Shown here piece by piece: positions 1 through 10,120 of a DNA stretch of 11,513 nucleotides (its first letter is position 1; every line of letters starts with the position of its first letter). Position numbers and translations under genes: made by a program. This DNA is from Diplocarpon mali (taxonomy: Eukaryota > Ascomycota > Leotiomycetes > Helotiales > Drepanopezizaceae): NCBI GenBank assembly GCA_024741835.1, contig JAENRP010000670.1:1-11513 (forward strand). Reading direction: 5' to 3'. The notes under the pieces are model-generated. The model had not been told where the DNA came from and ran no database searches. It saw only the letters and a list, made by a program, of their open reading frames with translations.

Positions 1-593
1 ATCTTATTCTTAATAGTTAATACTTATATAATATTAAAGCTGACTTTATAGAAAAGGCCTAATAGCTAGGTTAAGAATAAGGGATTTTCCTTATAATTAG
101 GTTTTCATTTCTAATAAAGGATACAACTCTTTATAAAAGCTTTATAGTTTTTAAAAGAGCCTTTCCAAAAGAATTTTCTTAAGAGTTAGTAGTAAATAGA
201 CTTAGCTCTTTAATAGCCAGTTTCCTTATAAATATCTTAGATAGCCTTAGCCCTTAGTTTTTCATTATTTAAGTAGAGTTATATAAGGAATAAGTTATTG
301 CTCCTTTTAAATAATTGTCTTCTTTATACTAAATAAATTAAAGCTTTAGCTTTGAATTTTTAAAAATCCTTAAGAGTAACTGTCTTTAATCGTTTAAGCG
401 TAATTAAAAACTTTGCAATTTTTTTAAAGTTACTTAAGTAGTTAAGTGATAAAATTCTCTTATTTGACTTATAGGCTAGGCTTGCGAGTTAAGTCCTTTT
501 AAGGCGATATATTAATAAATAACTAACTTTGTTTTCTACCTACTTATTAATATCTATTTTATCTTCTTTAATTAAATCAAAGGGGTAGGGCTA
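1..593 (-). pseudogene. pol: Integrase, N-terminal zinc-binding region and start of catalytic core (cut by window edge)
   Basis: The minus-strand frame continues directly from RNase H. The HHCC zinc-binding region of retroviral-type integrases is recognisable. The first His (codon 228-230) and second His (213-215) both read Tyr. The first Cys is kept at 122-124 within IKSC, and the second (114-116) reads Tyr. After it comes the start of the catalytic core: VSFNII stands where the first catalytic Asp of the D,D-35-E triad is expected, with that codon now AAT (33-35). All these changes are single transitions. Integrase would insert the cDNA into the host genome; this copy cannot. The remaining catalytic residues and any C-terminal chromodomain are outside the window, so chromovirus membership cannot be judged. 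Confidence 0.8.
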
Positions 594-1009
594 AGTTCTT
601 CTTAAAAGGCTATTAGTAATAGTGTTTTTCATTCTTAAAATATATTTGACTTCAAAGTCTATTAGTCTTATTTAAGCAATCCATTTTATTAGTAAGGCTT
701 TTAATAAGTCGCTTGCAACTTTATTTAATTATTCTATTAGTACTTTAGCATTGGTTTTAAGAATGAAGTAAGTGCTATAAAGGTCGCTTCTTATCTTTTT
801 CATTACCTTTAAAGCGCCTTTGCATTCCTATTTAATAGTATTATACTTTATTTTTATTAGATTTTAAAGACTACTTTTAAAGTAAGCTAAATGTCTTTTC
901 TATTAGCTATTAGCTTATTAAAGGATAGCATCTTATTTAATTAAACTTGCGTCAACTATTAATATAATTAGGCTAGCATTAGCTCTATAGTCTATTTTAA
1001 TTAGACAAA
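594..1009 (-). pseudogene. pol: RNase H domain of retrotransposon pol
   Basis: The domain follows the reverse transcriptase in the same minus-strand frame. The opening strand reads LIILIVDASLI, with the first catalytic Asp kept at 951-953. The catalytic Glu is kept at 825-827 in an ECKGALKVMKKI helix. The next catalytic Asp is Asn (AAT, 750-752) in ILKTNAKVL, where ETDA is usual. The domain ends in WIA*IRLIDFEVKYI and a serine/arginine-like tail near 594-615, the typical Ty3/gypsy end that precedes integrase. The ancestral activity was removal of the RNA strand of the RNA/DNA hybrid during reverse transcription. Stops and one lost active-site residue make it dead. Alignment to the family is confident because the motif spacing is normal. 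Confidence 0.86.
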
Positions 1010-2768
1010 GCGCCTTAAGCAACGCTTGCTTTAGTTATTTCATAGCCTCTATTTAAGGTTTCTCCTACTAAAACTCAGCCCCTTTCCAAAATAAGGAGTA
1101 AATAAGTACTGCCTTTTTAGCAAAATCCTTAATCTAAATGCAATAGTATACTATAACTCTAATAAATGCATAAGCTTTTATTATATTATTATACCTTTTC
1201 TATTTGTCGATTTTAAGTACTTTAGCCCTTTAAGGACTTCGGCTATTAGAATTAGTAATAAAACTAACAATTTCTATCGATAGGAGATAGTATTATAACT
1301 TCAGACCAACTGTTACTCCTACCCTTTCGAATCGTATAAGTACTTAGTCTAAGTTCTAAATGTATTCTATTATAAATCGTCGTATGCTAAAGAGAACTTC
1401 TTTATAGTTATAGAATAATCTTAATCCTTTTACTCTTATATTATCTATATAAGAGAGCGCAATATTAGGTATATAATCTATTAGTATCTTATAGATTACT
1501 TGGATAAATTAAGCGATCGAATTTATAGCCTCTTAAGGTAATCTTATTATCTAAAGTAGCTTAAAAGGGGTTTGAATTACTATTATATCTTTTGATTTAA
1601 TATCAAAAATGAATTAGTTATATTTAAAGAAGAAGTTAATAAAAGAGCTATAGGTTAATCTTGCGAATTTATTTAAAAACTTATTCATATTTAAAGGAAT
1701 GTTAGCATCTTTAATAGTTACTCGATTCATCTCTACTACTACTATTATTAGTCTATAAGTTCCCTTCTCCTTCTTAGCAACTAAGAACTATTTATTCCTA
1801 TAAGGGCTATTATAGAACTTAAGAATACCTTGCTTTAGCCTATCCTTTAATATTTTAATTACCTTTTCTTAAAGAGCTTTAAGGACTTTAAATGTTTTCT
1901 CTTACTAGGCTTTATAAGGTATTATCTTAATCTTAATATAAGGCGTAACCTCTTTTTAAATCTAGCTAAGTTCTATCTAATTAAAAGTTAAGGCGTCCTT
2001 TCGATTTATTAAGGTTTTATAAAGTAGTTCGCGTTCTTACTCTATTAAGTCTTCTCTAATTTTTAGTATATTGAAACGTTCTTTTATTAGTTGATATTCG
2101 ATAGGTTTATTAGAAAATCTGCCTATAATAAACTTATCGAATTTGCCACTTAGCTTTAGAGGTTAAAGCTTCTTATCTTATTTAAACCAATCATCTAGTC
2201 CTCTAAGCTTTAAGCTGTTAGAGATTCCCTAATCTATTAGTTATACTTTATCGGCCTTGCTTTTATATATAGTTCGAATATTAGCTAGTACTATACTTCT
2301 TTACTTCTTTCCTTTTTTATTAAATCTTACGAAATAATTCGAATTTTCCTTTTTAAAAATAATTAAAAGATTTTCTAAGTTATTAATTTAAAGTGTATAA
2401 ATGGAAATATTATTAATAATTTTATTATTTTTCACTCGCGGGTCTAGCTTATAAGTGGTTTTTAAATTTTTTAAAATAATTAATAAATTATTAAAATTTA
2501 TAAAATGAACTCTCTTCTCTACCTTATTTTTCTTTTTTCTTAATTATTAAGCTAATAAAACGCCGATTATACTATTTTTCAAAATTCTAGATTTAACTTC
2601 TGATTTAAGACTATAAGTCAAATTACTATTATTCAAAATCGATAAACTCACCTTTCTTTCGCTATAACTCTTTACTAAGTGCCTTCTTTTATTAGCATTA
2701 AGCCTAGCCCTTATACTAGCTAATCGTTTCCTAAAACCTTATTCTAAAATTCGGCTATATCTCTTATA
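1010..2768 (-). pseudogene. pol: Pol N-terminal linker and reverse transcriptase
   Basis: This minus-strand frame holds a poorly conserved linker (about 2768-1900) and then a Ty3/gypsy reverse transcriptase (about 1900-1270). The fingers read NSPYRNK*FLVAKKEKGTYRL (around 1750-1815), followed by VTIKDANIP. The first catalytic Asp is Asn (AAC, 1635-1637) in FINFFFKYN, where family members have an Asp before an FSGYDQ-like motif. The polymerase box reads YIDN at 1440-1451, so its first Asp survives and the second is AAT. VKG and an LD*VL helix follow, as in fungal Ty3/gypsy RTs. About 1000-1090 reads like the RT/RNase H connection. The frame is -1 relative to gag-protease. The exact start of pol cannot be chosen because RIP can destroy ATG. 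Confidence 0.9.
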
Positions 2769-3209
2769 ATAACCATTTATCCTTTTAAGGATCGATCTAT
2801 ATTCTAAAGGCTAGCTTTTATAAGCCTATCTTTAAGATAGTTAAATATTAGTTAAGATTTTAAAATAAAAGGCATTCTTAAAAGAATATCATTTAAAGAA
2901 TTCTCTATTATTAGAAAGTTAGTATAATTAACGATTCCTTTAACTCTAACCTTTACATTTTTCACCTATTTATTAAAATTGTATTTCAATTTAAAGATAG
3001 TTGAATAAATAAAGAGTCGATTGCTAATAATTGTCAATTGAGCCATTTCTACTACTTTTCTAATTATTGCATTAACTTTTAAACTATAATCGATCAAAGC
3101 CTTTGCTTTAACTGATTCTTCTATTAAATAAATAATAATAAGGCTTTTTATTATAACTGCTAAACAATTTCGATTGATATTTTAAGATATTAAAGCTATT
3201 GCTATAATA
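2769..3209 (-). pseudogene. Retropepsin-type aspartic protease, left copy
   Basis: In the gag frame on the minus strand the active-site strand reads KALIDYSLKVNAI, with the catalytic Asp codon GAT kept at 3089-3091 and Ser (AGT) where Gly is usual, one transition from GGT. Downstream, hydrophobic strands run to an ILLRIPFI-like segment, matching the family's second half (L.LG.PFL in related elements). A retropepsin works as a dimer and cleaves Gag and Pol polyproteins. Stops on both sides rule out a product. The residue after the catalytic Asp is Tyr, where Ser or Thr is normal (see findings). Confidence 0.84.
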
Positions 3210-6067
3210 TTATAGTACCTCTAGGTTCTTTCGTTTTCTATAATCTAAAGATATTTAATTAAGGCTAAGTGCTTTTTAAAGTTCTTTTATATTATAATTT
3301 CCATTTCCTTATTATTATTCAAATCTTTAAAGGCAATTAGGATATGCTTTCCTAGCACTTTATTAAAGCGTCCAATCAAACCAAATAAGTCTTTAAATAT
3401 AAGGTTAATTTACTAGGCTATAATATTCTTTATAGCTTTCTCTATTGCAGTTGAACTAGCGTATTTATCGACGAATTTTTCCTATTTTAATATCTGTCTC
3501 TTTCACTTAAGGTCAAGGGTCTATATAATAACTTTAACTTCTTAATCTTTAAGCTTAAAGCCATCTTTATCTATTATATCTTTAATCAATTTGTCTATTA
3601 TATCAGCTTTATCCTTATCTACTATAGTTCCAGATTATTAAGTATCTTTTAGCGTTTAAACTCTATATTAAGATTCCTAAGTTATATATACTGATTTCTA
3701 GACTTTAGTTGGTTTTATTAATATTAGTAGAGTAGAAGATCTAAAAGGACGCTAAGAATTCCAAGGGTTCTTAAATATAGAAGCAGTATTAATATCAGTT
3801 GAAATATTATTATTAACCTATCTTAAGATAAAGATGCCTCTAACTTCTATAGCTATTTAATTAAAAGCTAGGTCCTTAAGAACTCCCTTAGGTAGATTGC
3901 TAATTGGACCTATATATATATAAGTTAGGATTTTGGCATTTATATCTATAATATGCTATCGTTCGATTAAATTCTTATCCTATTTTATACTATATATCAT
4001 CGTTTAAATAGTCTATAACTATAAGCGATTCTAGTGCTTTTTAATAGGGATAGCTTCTAGCCTAGGATCCCTAATGTAAAGCATCCTATACTTATTAATA
4101 TATATGACCCTAGTGTTAATAAAACAAAGGAAAAGAGGGCAATTGTTATAATACTTATATAAAATGCAATTAGGTTCTTTATTATTGCAAAAGTTATAAG
4201 TTAGTTGTCTTCTATTGCTATTTCCTTAGTACCTTATAGTATTAATATTAGCAGAGTGCTAGTTAGGATTAATTCCTCTTTCTTTAGCCAGCTATTGCGT
4301 TCTTATATTAGCTAGTTATTCTAAATAATAAGAAGTAGGAGTTTAATAATAGGAACTATTAAGTTGGCTTATAGTAGCTGAGTTTTATCTATTATTAAAT
4401 TAAGGAATATACTATTTTTCCTATAAAAGATTATTAATCCTAATTTCTAAGCTTTAGATTTGGAGTTTTGTAAATTAGGTCTTAAGTTCCTTAATTCTAA
4501 GGTTAAATCTTACTCTTAGGTCGGGCCTATAAGTAAAAGGTATAACTACTAGGTTCTTTTTTACCTCTTTTATAACTTTCAGAGCTTTTAAGTATTCTTA
4601 GACCAAGCTCTTAAGGTCTTTAGTATAAAAGGGAGTAGGGGCTTTTTCCTATTCTATAATATTAATAGTTCTTTTATTAAGATCTGATTTTAAAGCAAAG
4701 GCCGAGAATTCCTTAAATAAGGCAAAGGTTATAAGGTTTTACTTATTAATCTTAAAATGCTTAATAATCTTATTTCAAAGGCTAGTAGGTAATCTGAGTA
4801 AGAAAAGGCAGCCTCTTTCAACTTCGCTAAGTATTTTCTAGCTAATTAAGGTATTTAATATATAAGTAAAAGTCCGATAGTAGTTTTTAAGTTCCTTAAG
4901 AGTATAAGTAATTAAAATAAATTCCTTTAAGAAAGCTAGAGTATTGCGAATCTACTATTTATTAAATTTTTAGAATTTAAACTTAAGAGCCTTAATAAGG
5001 AATTCTTATAAACTATATGTTTTCCATTTAAGGAGGGATTTGATAATATCTTTACTTATATAATTATAGTAGTAAGGAAGTTAAGAAATCATATCCTCTT
5101 ATATAAAATCAAAATTGTAATAAGTTTCCTTATATTACTTAAAGAAATTAGTAATATTAGCGCCTATAAAGTAAGGAGTGCTAAGGGAATTAAAAAGGGG
5201 AAAGTGATTAGTAATAGCCTTAAATGCGGCTATTATCGTTTTATATTAACTATCTAAGTTAATAGAATCTATAAAAGGCAAAGGGGAAGCTTTAATATTA
5301 TAAGATTAATTATTAAAAGGAGTACTTCGAAATTCAAAAGGACTTAAAAAGCATTTAAAATCTAAGTCAATCTTAGAATAATTAAGATAAGTTTGAAAAG
5401 ATTTAAATAAAGGGTTAGTAAAAAGTTTAAAATTATTATTATTATTAGTATTTTCAAGCGTTAATATTAAAAAAGTAAGTAATAGTCTTAAATTGTTTAA
5501 GGATGTCTTTTTATCCTCTTACTTATAAGCTAGGCTTAAGAGTAGAATTCCAGATTTTATTAAAAGTTTAATCTAAGTTTGCTAAGAGATTCTAAGTGAG
5601 TATTAAATAACTAATAAGAGTATTATAACTAATTATAATAAAATAAGGTTTACTTAATCTAAGACTAATTTCTAAGATAAGGTTTATATTTAAGATTCTT
5701 CTTAGCCTTTAGGCTAATTCTTATTAGTTTTTAAAATAAAAGGGTCTTTAAAGACGATTCTAAGGTAATTTTTAAAGTTTTATTAAGCTAAGGCAGCTAA
5801 ATTATTAGATTCGGATTTCTAAGGATTTTAAAAAGGCACTTCTAGTTAGAATTTACGCTTAGTATTATTTAAGTACTTGAAACTACTACTATTTAAGATT
5901 ACTATTATAAGGTTTGCTAAACTTTTTATATTAAGAAGCCGAAAATTCTAAAAATCTTAAAGTTAAGGAAGAGAATAGGGATTTTTAAAGTAGAGCTAAA
6001 AAGGGAAAGTCTAAGGTTATTAATAGTTGCTAAACGAAAATCAATAGTTTTAAATAATTAAGCGATT
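3210..6067 (-). pseudogene. gag: Gag (capsid and nucleocapsid region), left copy
   Basis: This is the minus-strand counterpart of the right-hand Gag, followed by a linker into the protease in the same frame. Part of the capsid region is recognisable around 5080-5130 as the reverse complement of the right copy's YKETYYDF..EDMIS segment. The Cys-rich motif lies at 4124-4198; there the first Cys (4196-4198) and a later one have become Tyr, and PLFL is followed by Cys where the right copy has His. TGT and CAT can both derive by one transition from CGT (Arg), so that His is probably not an ancestral zinc ligand. An ATT-type microsatellite near 5430-5450 matches one in the right copy. The N-terminal limit is uncertain. 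Confidence 0.74.
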
Positions 6068-6467
6068 AAGGATAAGGGTTTTAAAGTTAATTAAAATGCT
6101 ATAAGTATTTTAAAAATATATTTCAAAGGCCAGTCTCTTATCTGCAAATTAAGAGATTGATAAGGTTATATAAGGATGGAAATCTTAAGAAATCGGTCCT
6201 TGTATAGGTTACTAATATAAAACTTAAAGAGGAGATAATATAAGAATAGGCCTAAGGGAAGACTTAAAAATAAGAGGAGGAAGCACTATAAGCAGGCTCT
6301 TTTAAATAAGATATTAAGGACAAGTCCTAAGTATAAGGTATATTTAGTACTATAGTAATACGCGCTATCTCTATATATAGAAGGTGGCCCTTTTATCCTC
6401 TTACTAGCCTGCGCCGATCATATGATATATATCACAAGACCTATCTATCTCAGGTCTTTATAATAAG
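6068..6467 (-). other. 5' leader or LTR remnant of the left copy, ending at the palindrome spacer
   Basis: About 400 bases with no convincing Gag similarity, homologous to 6857-7261. It contains CTATATATAG at 6371-6380, a plausible TATA element in either direction, and CGATCATATG nearby. The inner end has a small inverted repeat: AGACCT at 6438-6443 and AGGTCT at 6452-6457. No complete LTR with TG...CA ends, no primer-binding site and no target-site duplication could be identified. It is most likely the element's LTR/leader, but an origin in the spacer element's LTR is also possible. Confidence 0.45.
6371..6380 (-). promoter_or_regulatory. TATA-like box, left copy
   Basis: The self-complementary word CTATATATAG sits inside the leader of the left copy and is conserved at 6944-6953 in the right copy, although AT-rich surroundings weaken the significance. 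It could be the LTR promoter of either the arm element (minus strand) or the spacer gag (plus strand, about 150 bases upstream). Confidence 0.3.
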
Positions 6468-6481
6468 ATTTAGTAGTTTAG

Positions 6482-6866
6482 AGTTTTTATAATTATATTC
6501 AAAAGATAGAGGAAGCAACTATACCTATAACTGCGCAGCTGTAAGAAGAGCTTAGAACGACCTAGGAGACTAGCGCGTACTAGAAGAACTTAGCAGAAGA
6601 GTAATAATATACAAACTTAATTAGCTAGCCGGCTACCCTTACTTTATAAAGCCGACCTCTTTTCGAAAATCCCTATAGAGATCCCCTTACCGCTTAGCCT
6701 AGATAGCCTATTAAAAGGGAACCCTATTCTAATACCCCTAACTTTAAAGGACAAAGTCGAACCCTTAAACCTAGTTACTAGGTCCGCTTAATAAAGATCA
6801 AGGATCCAAACCCTTTTTTAAGCAAAGGGGATATAAAGGTTAAGGATTAGATCTTTGATATTATAG
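6482..6866 (+). pseudogene. gag: Gag N-terminal fragment of a second retrotransposon family, in the palindrome spacer
   Basis: One plus-strand frame spans the spacer, interrupted only by stops of the RIP-convertible kind. It starts with a Glu/Gln-rich, coiled-coil-like stretch (QKIEEA, EELRTT, KNLAEE), then a Pro/Arg-rich segment (SRPLFENPYRDPL, PIKREPYSN), then VRLIKIKDPNPF and KGDIKVKD*IFDII. That last part resembles the segment where fungal Ty3/gypsy Gag proteins pass from a variable N-terminus into the conserved capsid (the usual DP..F.G pattern). The sequence differs from the Gag of the arms, so it appears to be another family. An ATA at 6521 could be a RIP-altered ATG start, which is inference only. 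The frame is cut off where the right arm begins. Confidence 0.55.
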
Positions 6867-7261
6867 AGACCTGAGATAGATAGGTCTCGTGACATATATC
6901 ATATGATCGGCGCAAGACAGTAGGAGGATAAAAGGGCCATCTTCTATATATAGAGACAGCGCGTGTCGCTATAGTACTGAATATACCTTATACTTAGGAC
7001 TTATCCCTAATATCTTATCTAAGAGAGCCCGCTTATAGTGCTTCCTCCTTTTGTTTTTAAGTCTTCCCTTAGGCCTATTCTTATATTATCTCTCCTTTAA
7101 GTTTTTTATATTAATAACTTACGCAAGGACCGATTTCTTAAGATTTCCATCTTTATATAATCTTATCGATCTTTTGATTTATAGATAAGAGGCCGGCCTT
7201 TAAAATACATCTTTAAAACACTTATAGCATTTTAATTAACTTTAAAACCCTTATCCTTAAT
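6857..7261 (+). other. 5' leader or LTR remnant of the right copy
   Basis: This stretch is homologous to 6068-6467. It starts with the AGACCT (6867-6872) / AGGTCT inverted repeat followed by CTCGTGACA; on the other strand this reads TGTCACGAG, which has the look of an LTR terminus. No full LTR, primer-binding site or target duplication is visible. The gag frame stays nearly free of non-convertible stops back to about 7000, so Gag may begin further upstream than drawn. Neither the start codon nor the coding boundary can be fixed. Confidence 0.45.
6944..6953 (+). promoter_or_regulatory. TATA-like box, right copy
   Basis: CTATATATAG lies upstream of the right gag frame and is identical to the word at 6371-6380. 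It is kept in both RIP-mutated copies, but it contains no CpA or TpG dinucleotide and so would not be altered by RIP in any case. It is a plausible LTR promoter element and nothing more. Confidence 0.3.
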
Positions 7262-9360
7262 TGCTTAATTATTTAGAACTATCGATTTTCGTTTAGCAAC
7301 TATTAATAACCTTAGACTTTCCCTTTTTAACTTTACTTTAAAAACCCCTATTCTCTTCCTTAACTTTGAGATTTTCGGAATTTTTAGCTTTTTAATATAA
7401 AAAGTTTAATAAACCTTATAATAGTAATCTTAAATAGCAATAGTTTCAAATACTTAAGTAATACTAAGCGTAAACTCTAATTGGAAGTGCCTCTTTAGAA
7501 TCTTTAGAAATCCGAATCTAATAATTTAGCCGTCTTAGCTTAATAAAACTCTAAAAATTGCCTTAAAATCGTCTCTAAAGACCCCTTTATTTTAAAGACT
7601 AATAGGAATTAGCCTAAAGGCTAAGAAGAATCTTAAATATAAACCTTATTTTAGAAATTAGTCTTAGATTAAGTAAACCTTATCTTATTATAATTAGTTG
7701 CAACACTCTTATTAGTTATTTAATACCCACTTAGAATCTCTTAGCAAACTTAAATTAAACTTTTAATAGAATTTAGAATTCTACTCTTAAGCCTGGCCTA
7801 TAAGTAGGAGGATAAAAAGATATTTTTAAATAACTTAGGACTACTATTTACTTTTTTAATATTAACGCTTAAAAACACTAATAATAATAATAATAATTTT
7901 AAACTTTTTACTAACCCTTTATCTGAATCTTTTTAAACTTATCCTAGTTACTTTAAGATTGACTCGGATTCTAAACGCTCTTTAAGCCCTTTTGAATTTC
8001 GAAGTACTCCTCTTAGCAATCAATCTTATAATATCAAAGCTTCCCCTTTGCCCCTTATAGATTCTATCAACTTAGATAGTTAGTATAAAACAATAATAGC
8101 CATATTTAAGGCTATTACTAGTCACTTTCCCCTCCTTAGTTCCTTTAGCGCTCCTCACTTTATAAGCGCTAATATCACTGATTTTCTTAAGTAATATAAG
8201 GAAACTTATTACGATTTTAATATTATATAAGAGGATATGATTTCTCAACTTCCTTACTATTATAACTATATAAGTAAAGATATTATCAAATCCCTTCTTA
8301 AATGGAAAACGTATAGTTCATAGGAACTTCTTATTAAGGCTCTTAAGTCTGAATTCTAAGAATTTGATAGATAGCAGATTTGCAATACCCTAGCTTTCTT
8401 AAAGGAATTTGTTCTAATCACTTGTACTCCTAAGGAACTTAAAAACTACTATCGGACTTTTACTTATATATTAAATACCTTAATTAGCTAGAAAATACTT
8501 AGCGAAATTGAAAGAAGCCGCCTTTTCTTACTTGGATTACCTATTAGCCTTTAAAATAAGATTATTAAGTATTTTAAGATCAATAAGTAAGACCCTATAA
8601 CCTTTATCTTATTTAAGGAATTCTTAGCCTTTACTTTAAAATCAGATCTTAGTAAGAGAACTATTAATATTATAAAGTAGGAAAAAGCCCCTACTCCCTC
8701 CTATACTAAAGACCTTAAGAGCTTAGTCCAAAAACACTTAAAAGCTTTAGAAGTTATAAAAGAGGTAAAAAAGAACCTAATAGTTATACCTTTTATTCGC
8801 AGGCCTAACCTAGGAGTAAGATCCAACCCTAGAATTAAGGAACTTAAGACCTAATTTGCAAAACTCTAAATCTAAAGCTTAGAAACTAAGATTAATAATC
8901 TCTTATAGGAAAAATAGCATATTCCCTAGTTTAGTAATAGATAAAACTCGGCTATTATAAGCCAATTTAGTAGTTCCTATTATCAAACTCCTACTTCTTA
9001 TTATTCGGAACAACTAGCTAATATAAGAACGCAATAGCTGGCTAAAGAAGGAGGAATTGATCCTAACCAGCACTCTGCTAATATTAATACTATAAGGTAC
9101 TAAGGAAACGGCAATAGAAGATAACTAACTTGCAACTTTTGCAATAATAAAGAACCTAATTGCACTTTATATAAGTATTGTAATAATTGCCCTCTTTTCC
9201 TTCATTTTATTAATACTAAGGTTATATATATTAATAAGTATAAGATACTTTGCATTAAGGATCTTAGGCTAAAAGCTATCCCTATTAAAAAGTACTAGAA
9301 TCACTTATAGTTATAGACTATTTGAACAATGATATATAGTATGAAATAGGATAAGAATTT
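7262..9360 (+). pseudogene. gag: Gag (capsid and Cys-rich nucleocapsid), right copy
   Basis: The frame with codons starting at positions equal to 2 modulo 3 can be followed without a frameshift through Gag into protease. A low-complexity N-terminal region includes an Asn run encoded by (AAT)n near 7878-7896. It is followed by a capsid-like domain: SAPHFISANITDFL (about 8152-8193), a PYYYNYI segment, and SEIERSRLFLLGLP ending at 8542, the pattern of fungal Ty3/gypsy Gag proteins. A variable Gln/Pro/Tyr region leads to a Cys-rich motif at 9131-9205 (C-x2-C, a middle Cys, C-x2-C). Gag would package the element RNA. Dozens of TAA/TAG codons, with no indel noted, show point-mutational inactivation. 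No start codon can be chosen. Confidence 0.76.
7878..7896. repeat. (AAT)n microsatellite inside gag
   Basis: About six AAT units encode an Asn run in the right Gag. The reverse-complement counterpart lies near 5430-5450 in the left copy, so the tract predates the duplication. Confidence 0.8.
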
Positions 9361-10120
9361 AATTGAACAATAGCGTATTATAAATATAAATGCTAAAATC
9401 CTAACTTATATATATATAGGTCTAACTAGCAATCTACCTAAGGGAGTTTTTAAGGACTTAGCTTTTGATTAAATAGCTATAGAAGTTAGAGGCATCTTTG
9501 TCTTAGGATAGGTTAATAATAATATTTCAGCTAATATTAATGCTGCTTCTATATCTAAGAACCCTTAGAATTCTCAATATCCTTTTAGATCTTCTACTCT
9601 ACTAATACTAATAAAACTAGCTAAAGTCCAGAAATTAGCGTATGCAACTTAGGAATCTTAATATAAAGTCCAAACGCTAAAAGACACTTAATAATTTAGA
9701 ACTATAGTAGATAAGGATAAAGCTAATATAATAGATAAATTGATTAGAGATATAATAGACGAAGATGGCTTTAAGCTTAAAGATTAAGAAGTTGAAGTTA
9801 TTATATAGACCCCTGACCTTAAGCAAAAGAGATAGATATTAAAATAGGAAAAATTCATTAATAAATATGCTAGTTTAACTATAATAGAGAAAGCTATAGA
9901 GAATATCATAGCCTAGCAAATTAACCTTACGTTTAAAGACCTATTTAATTTAATTAAACGCTTTAATAAAGTATTAAGAAAGCATATCCCAGTTGCCTTT
10001 AAAGATTTGAATAATAATAAGGAAATAGAAATTATAATACGAAAGAACTTTAAGAAGCACCTAGCTTTAATTAAATATCTTTAGATTATAGAAAACGAAG
10101 GAACCTAGAGGTACTATAAT
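9361..10120 (+). pseudogene. Gag-to-protease linker, right copy
   Basis: The Gag frame continues unbroken in phase. The composition turns from hydrophobic to charged, with acidic/Lys-rich text such as DIIDEDGFKLKD near 9750-9785. Similar linkers with a conserved helix (here TFKDLFNLIKRFNKVLRKHIPVAF, split by no indel, near 9930-10000) lie just before the protease in fungal Ty3/gypsy polyproteins. Function is unknown; it is probably part of the nucleocapsid/protease spacer. Confidence 0.6.

Larger units (their letters stand above)
1..6467 (-). mobile_element. RIP-degraded Ty3/gypsy LTR retrotransposon, left copy (3' part beyond window)
   Basis: Read on the minus strand, this is one retrotransposon in the order leader, gag, aspartic protease, reverse transcriptase, RNase H, integrase, which is the Ty3/gypsy order. 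Gag-protease is followed over about 3.3 kb in one frame and pol over about 2.8 kb in a second frame, each with many TAA/TAG stops but no further frameshift seen. That pattern fits RIP (C-to-T at CpA on either strand turns CAA, CAG and TGG into stops) better than random decay, which would add indels. The 5' boundary is put where homology with the right copy fades (about 6457-6467). The 3' end, including the rest of integrase and any 3' LTR, lies beyond base 1. No functional product is possible. The superfamily is well supported; the named family is not recognised. Confidence 0.87.

Noticed and set aside
6860..7261. Full-length LTR with primer-binding site
   Set aside because: I could not find paired TG/CA ends, a tRNA-complementary site or a target duplication, so it is reported only as leader or LTR remnant.
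9205..9207. His following the Gag Cys motif as a zinc ligand
   Set aside because: The left copy has Cys at this position. Both codons derive by one transition from an Arg codon, so the His is probably a RIP product.
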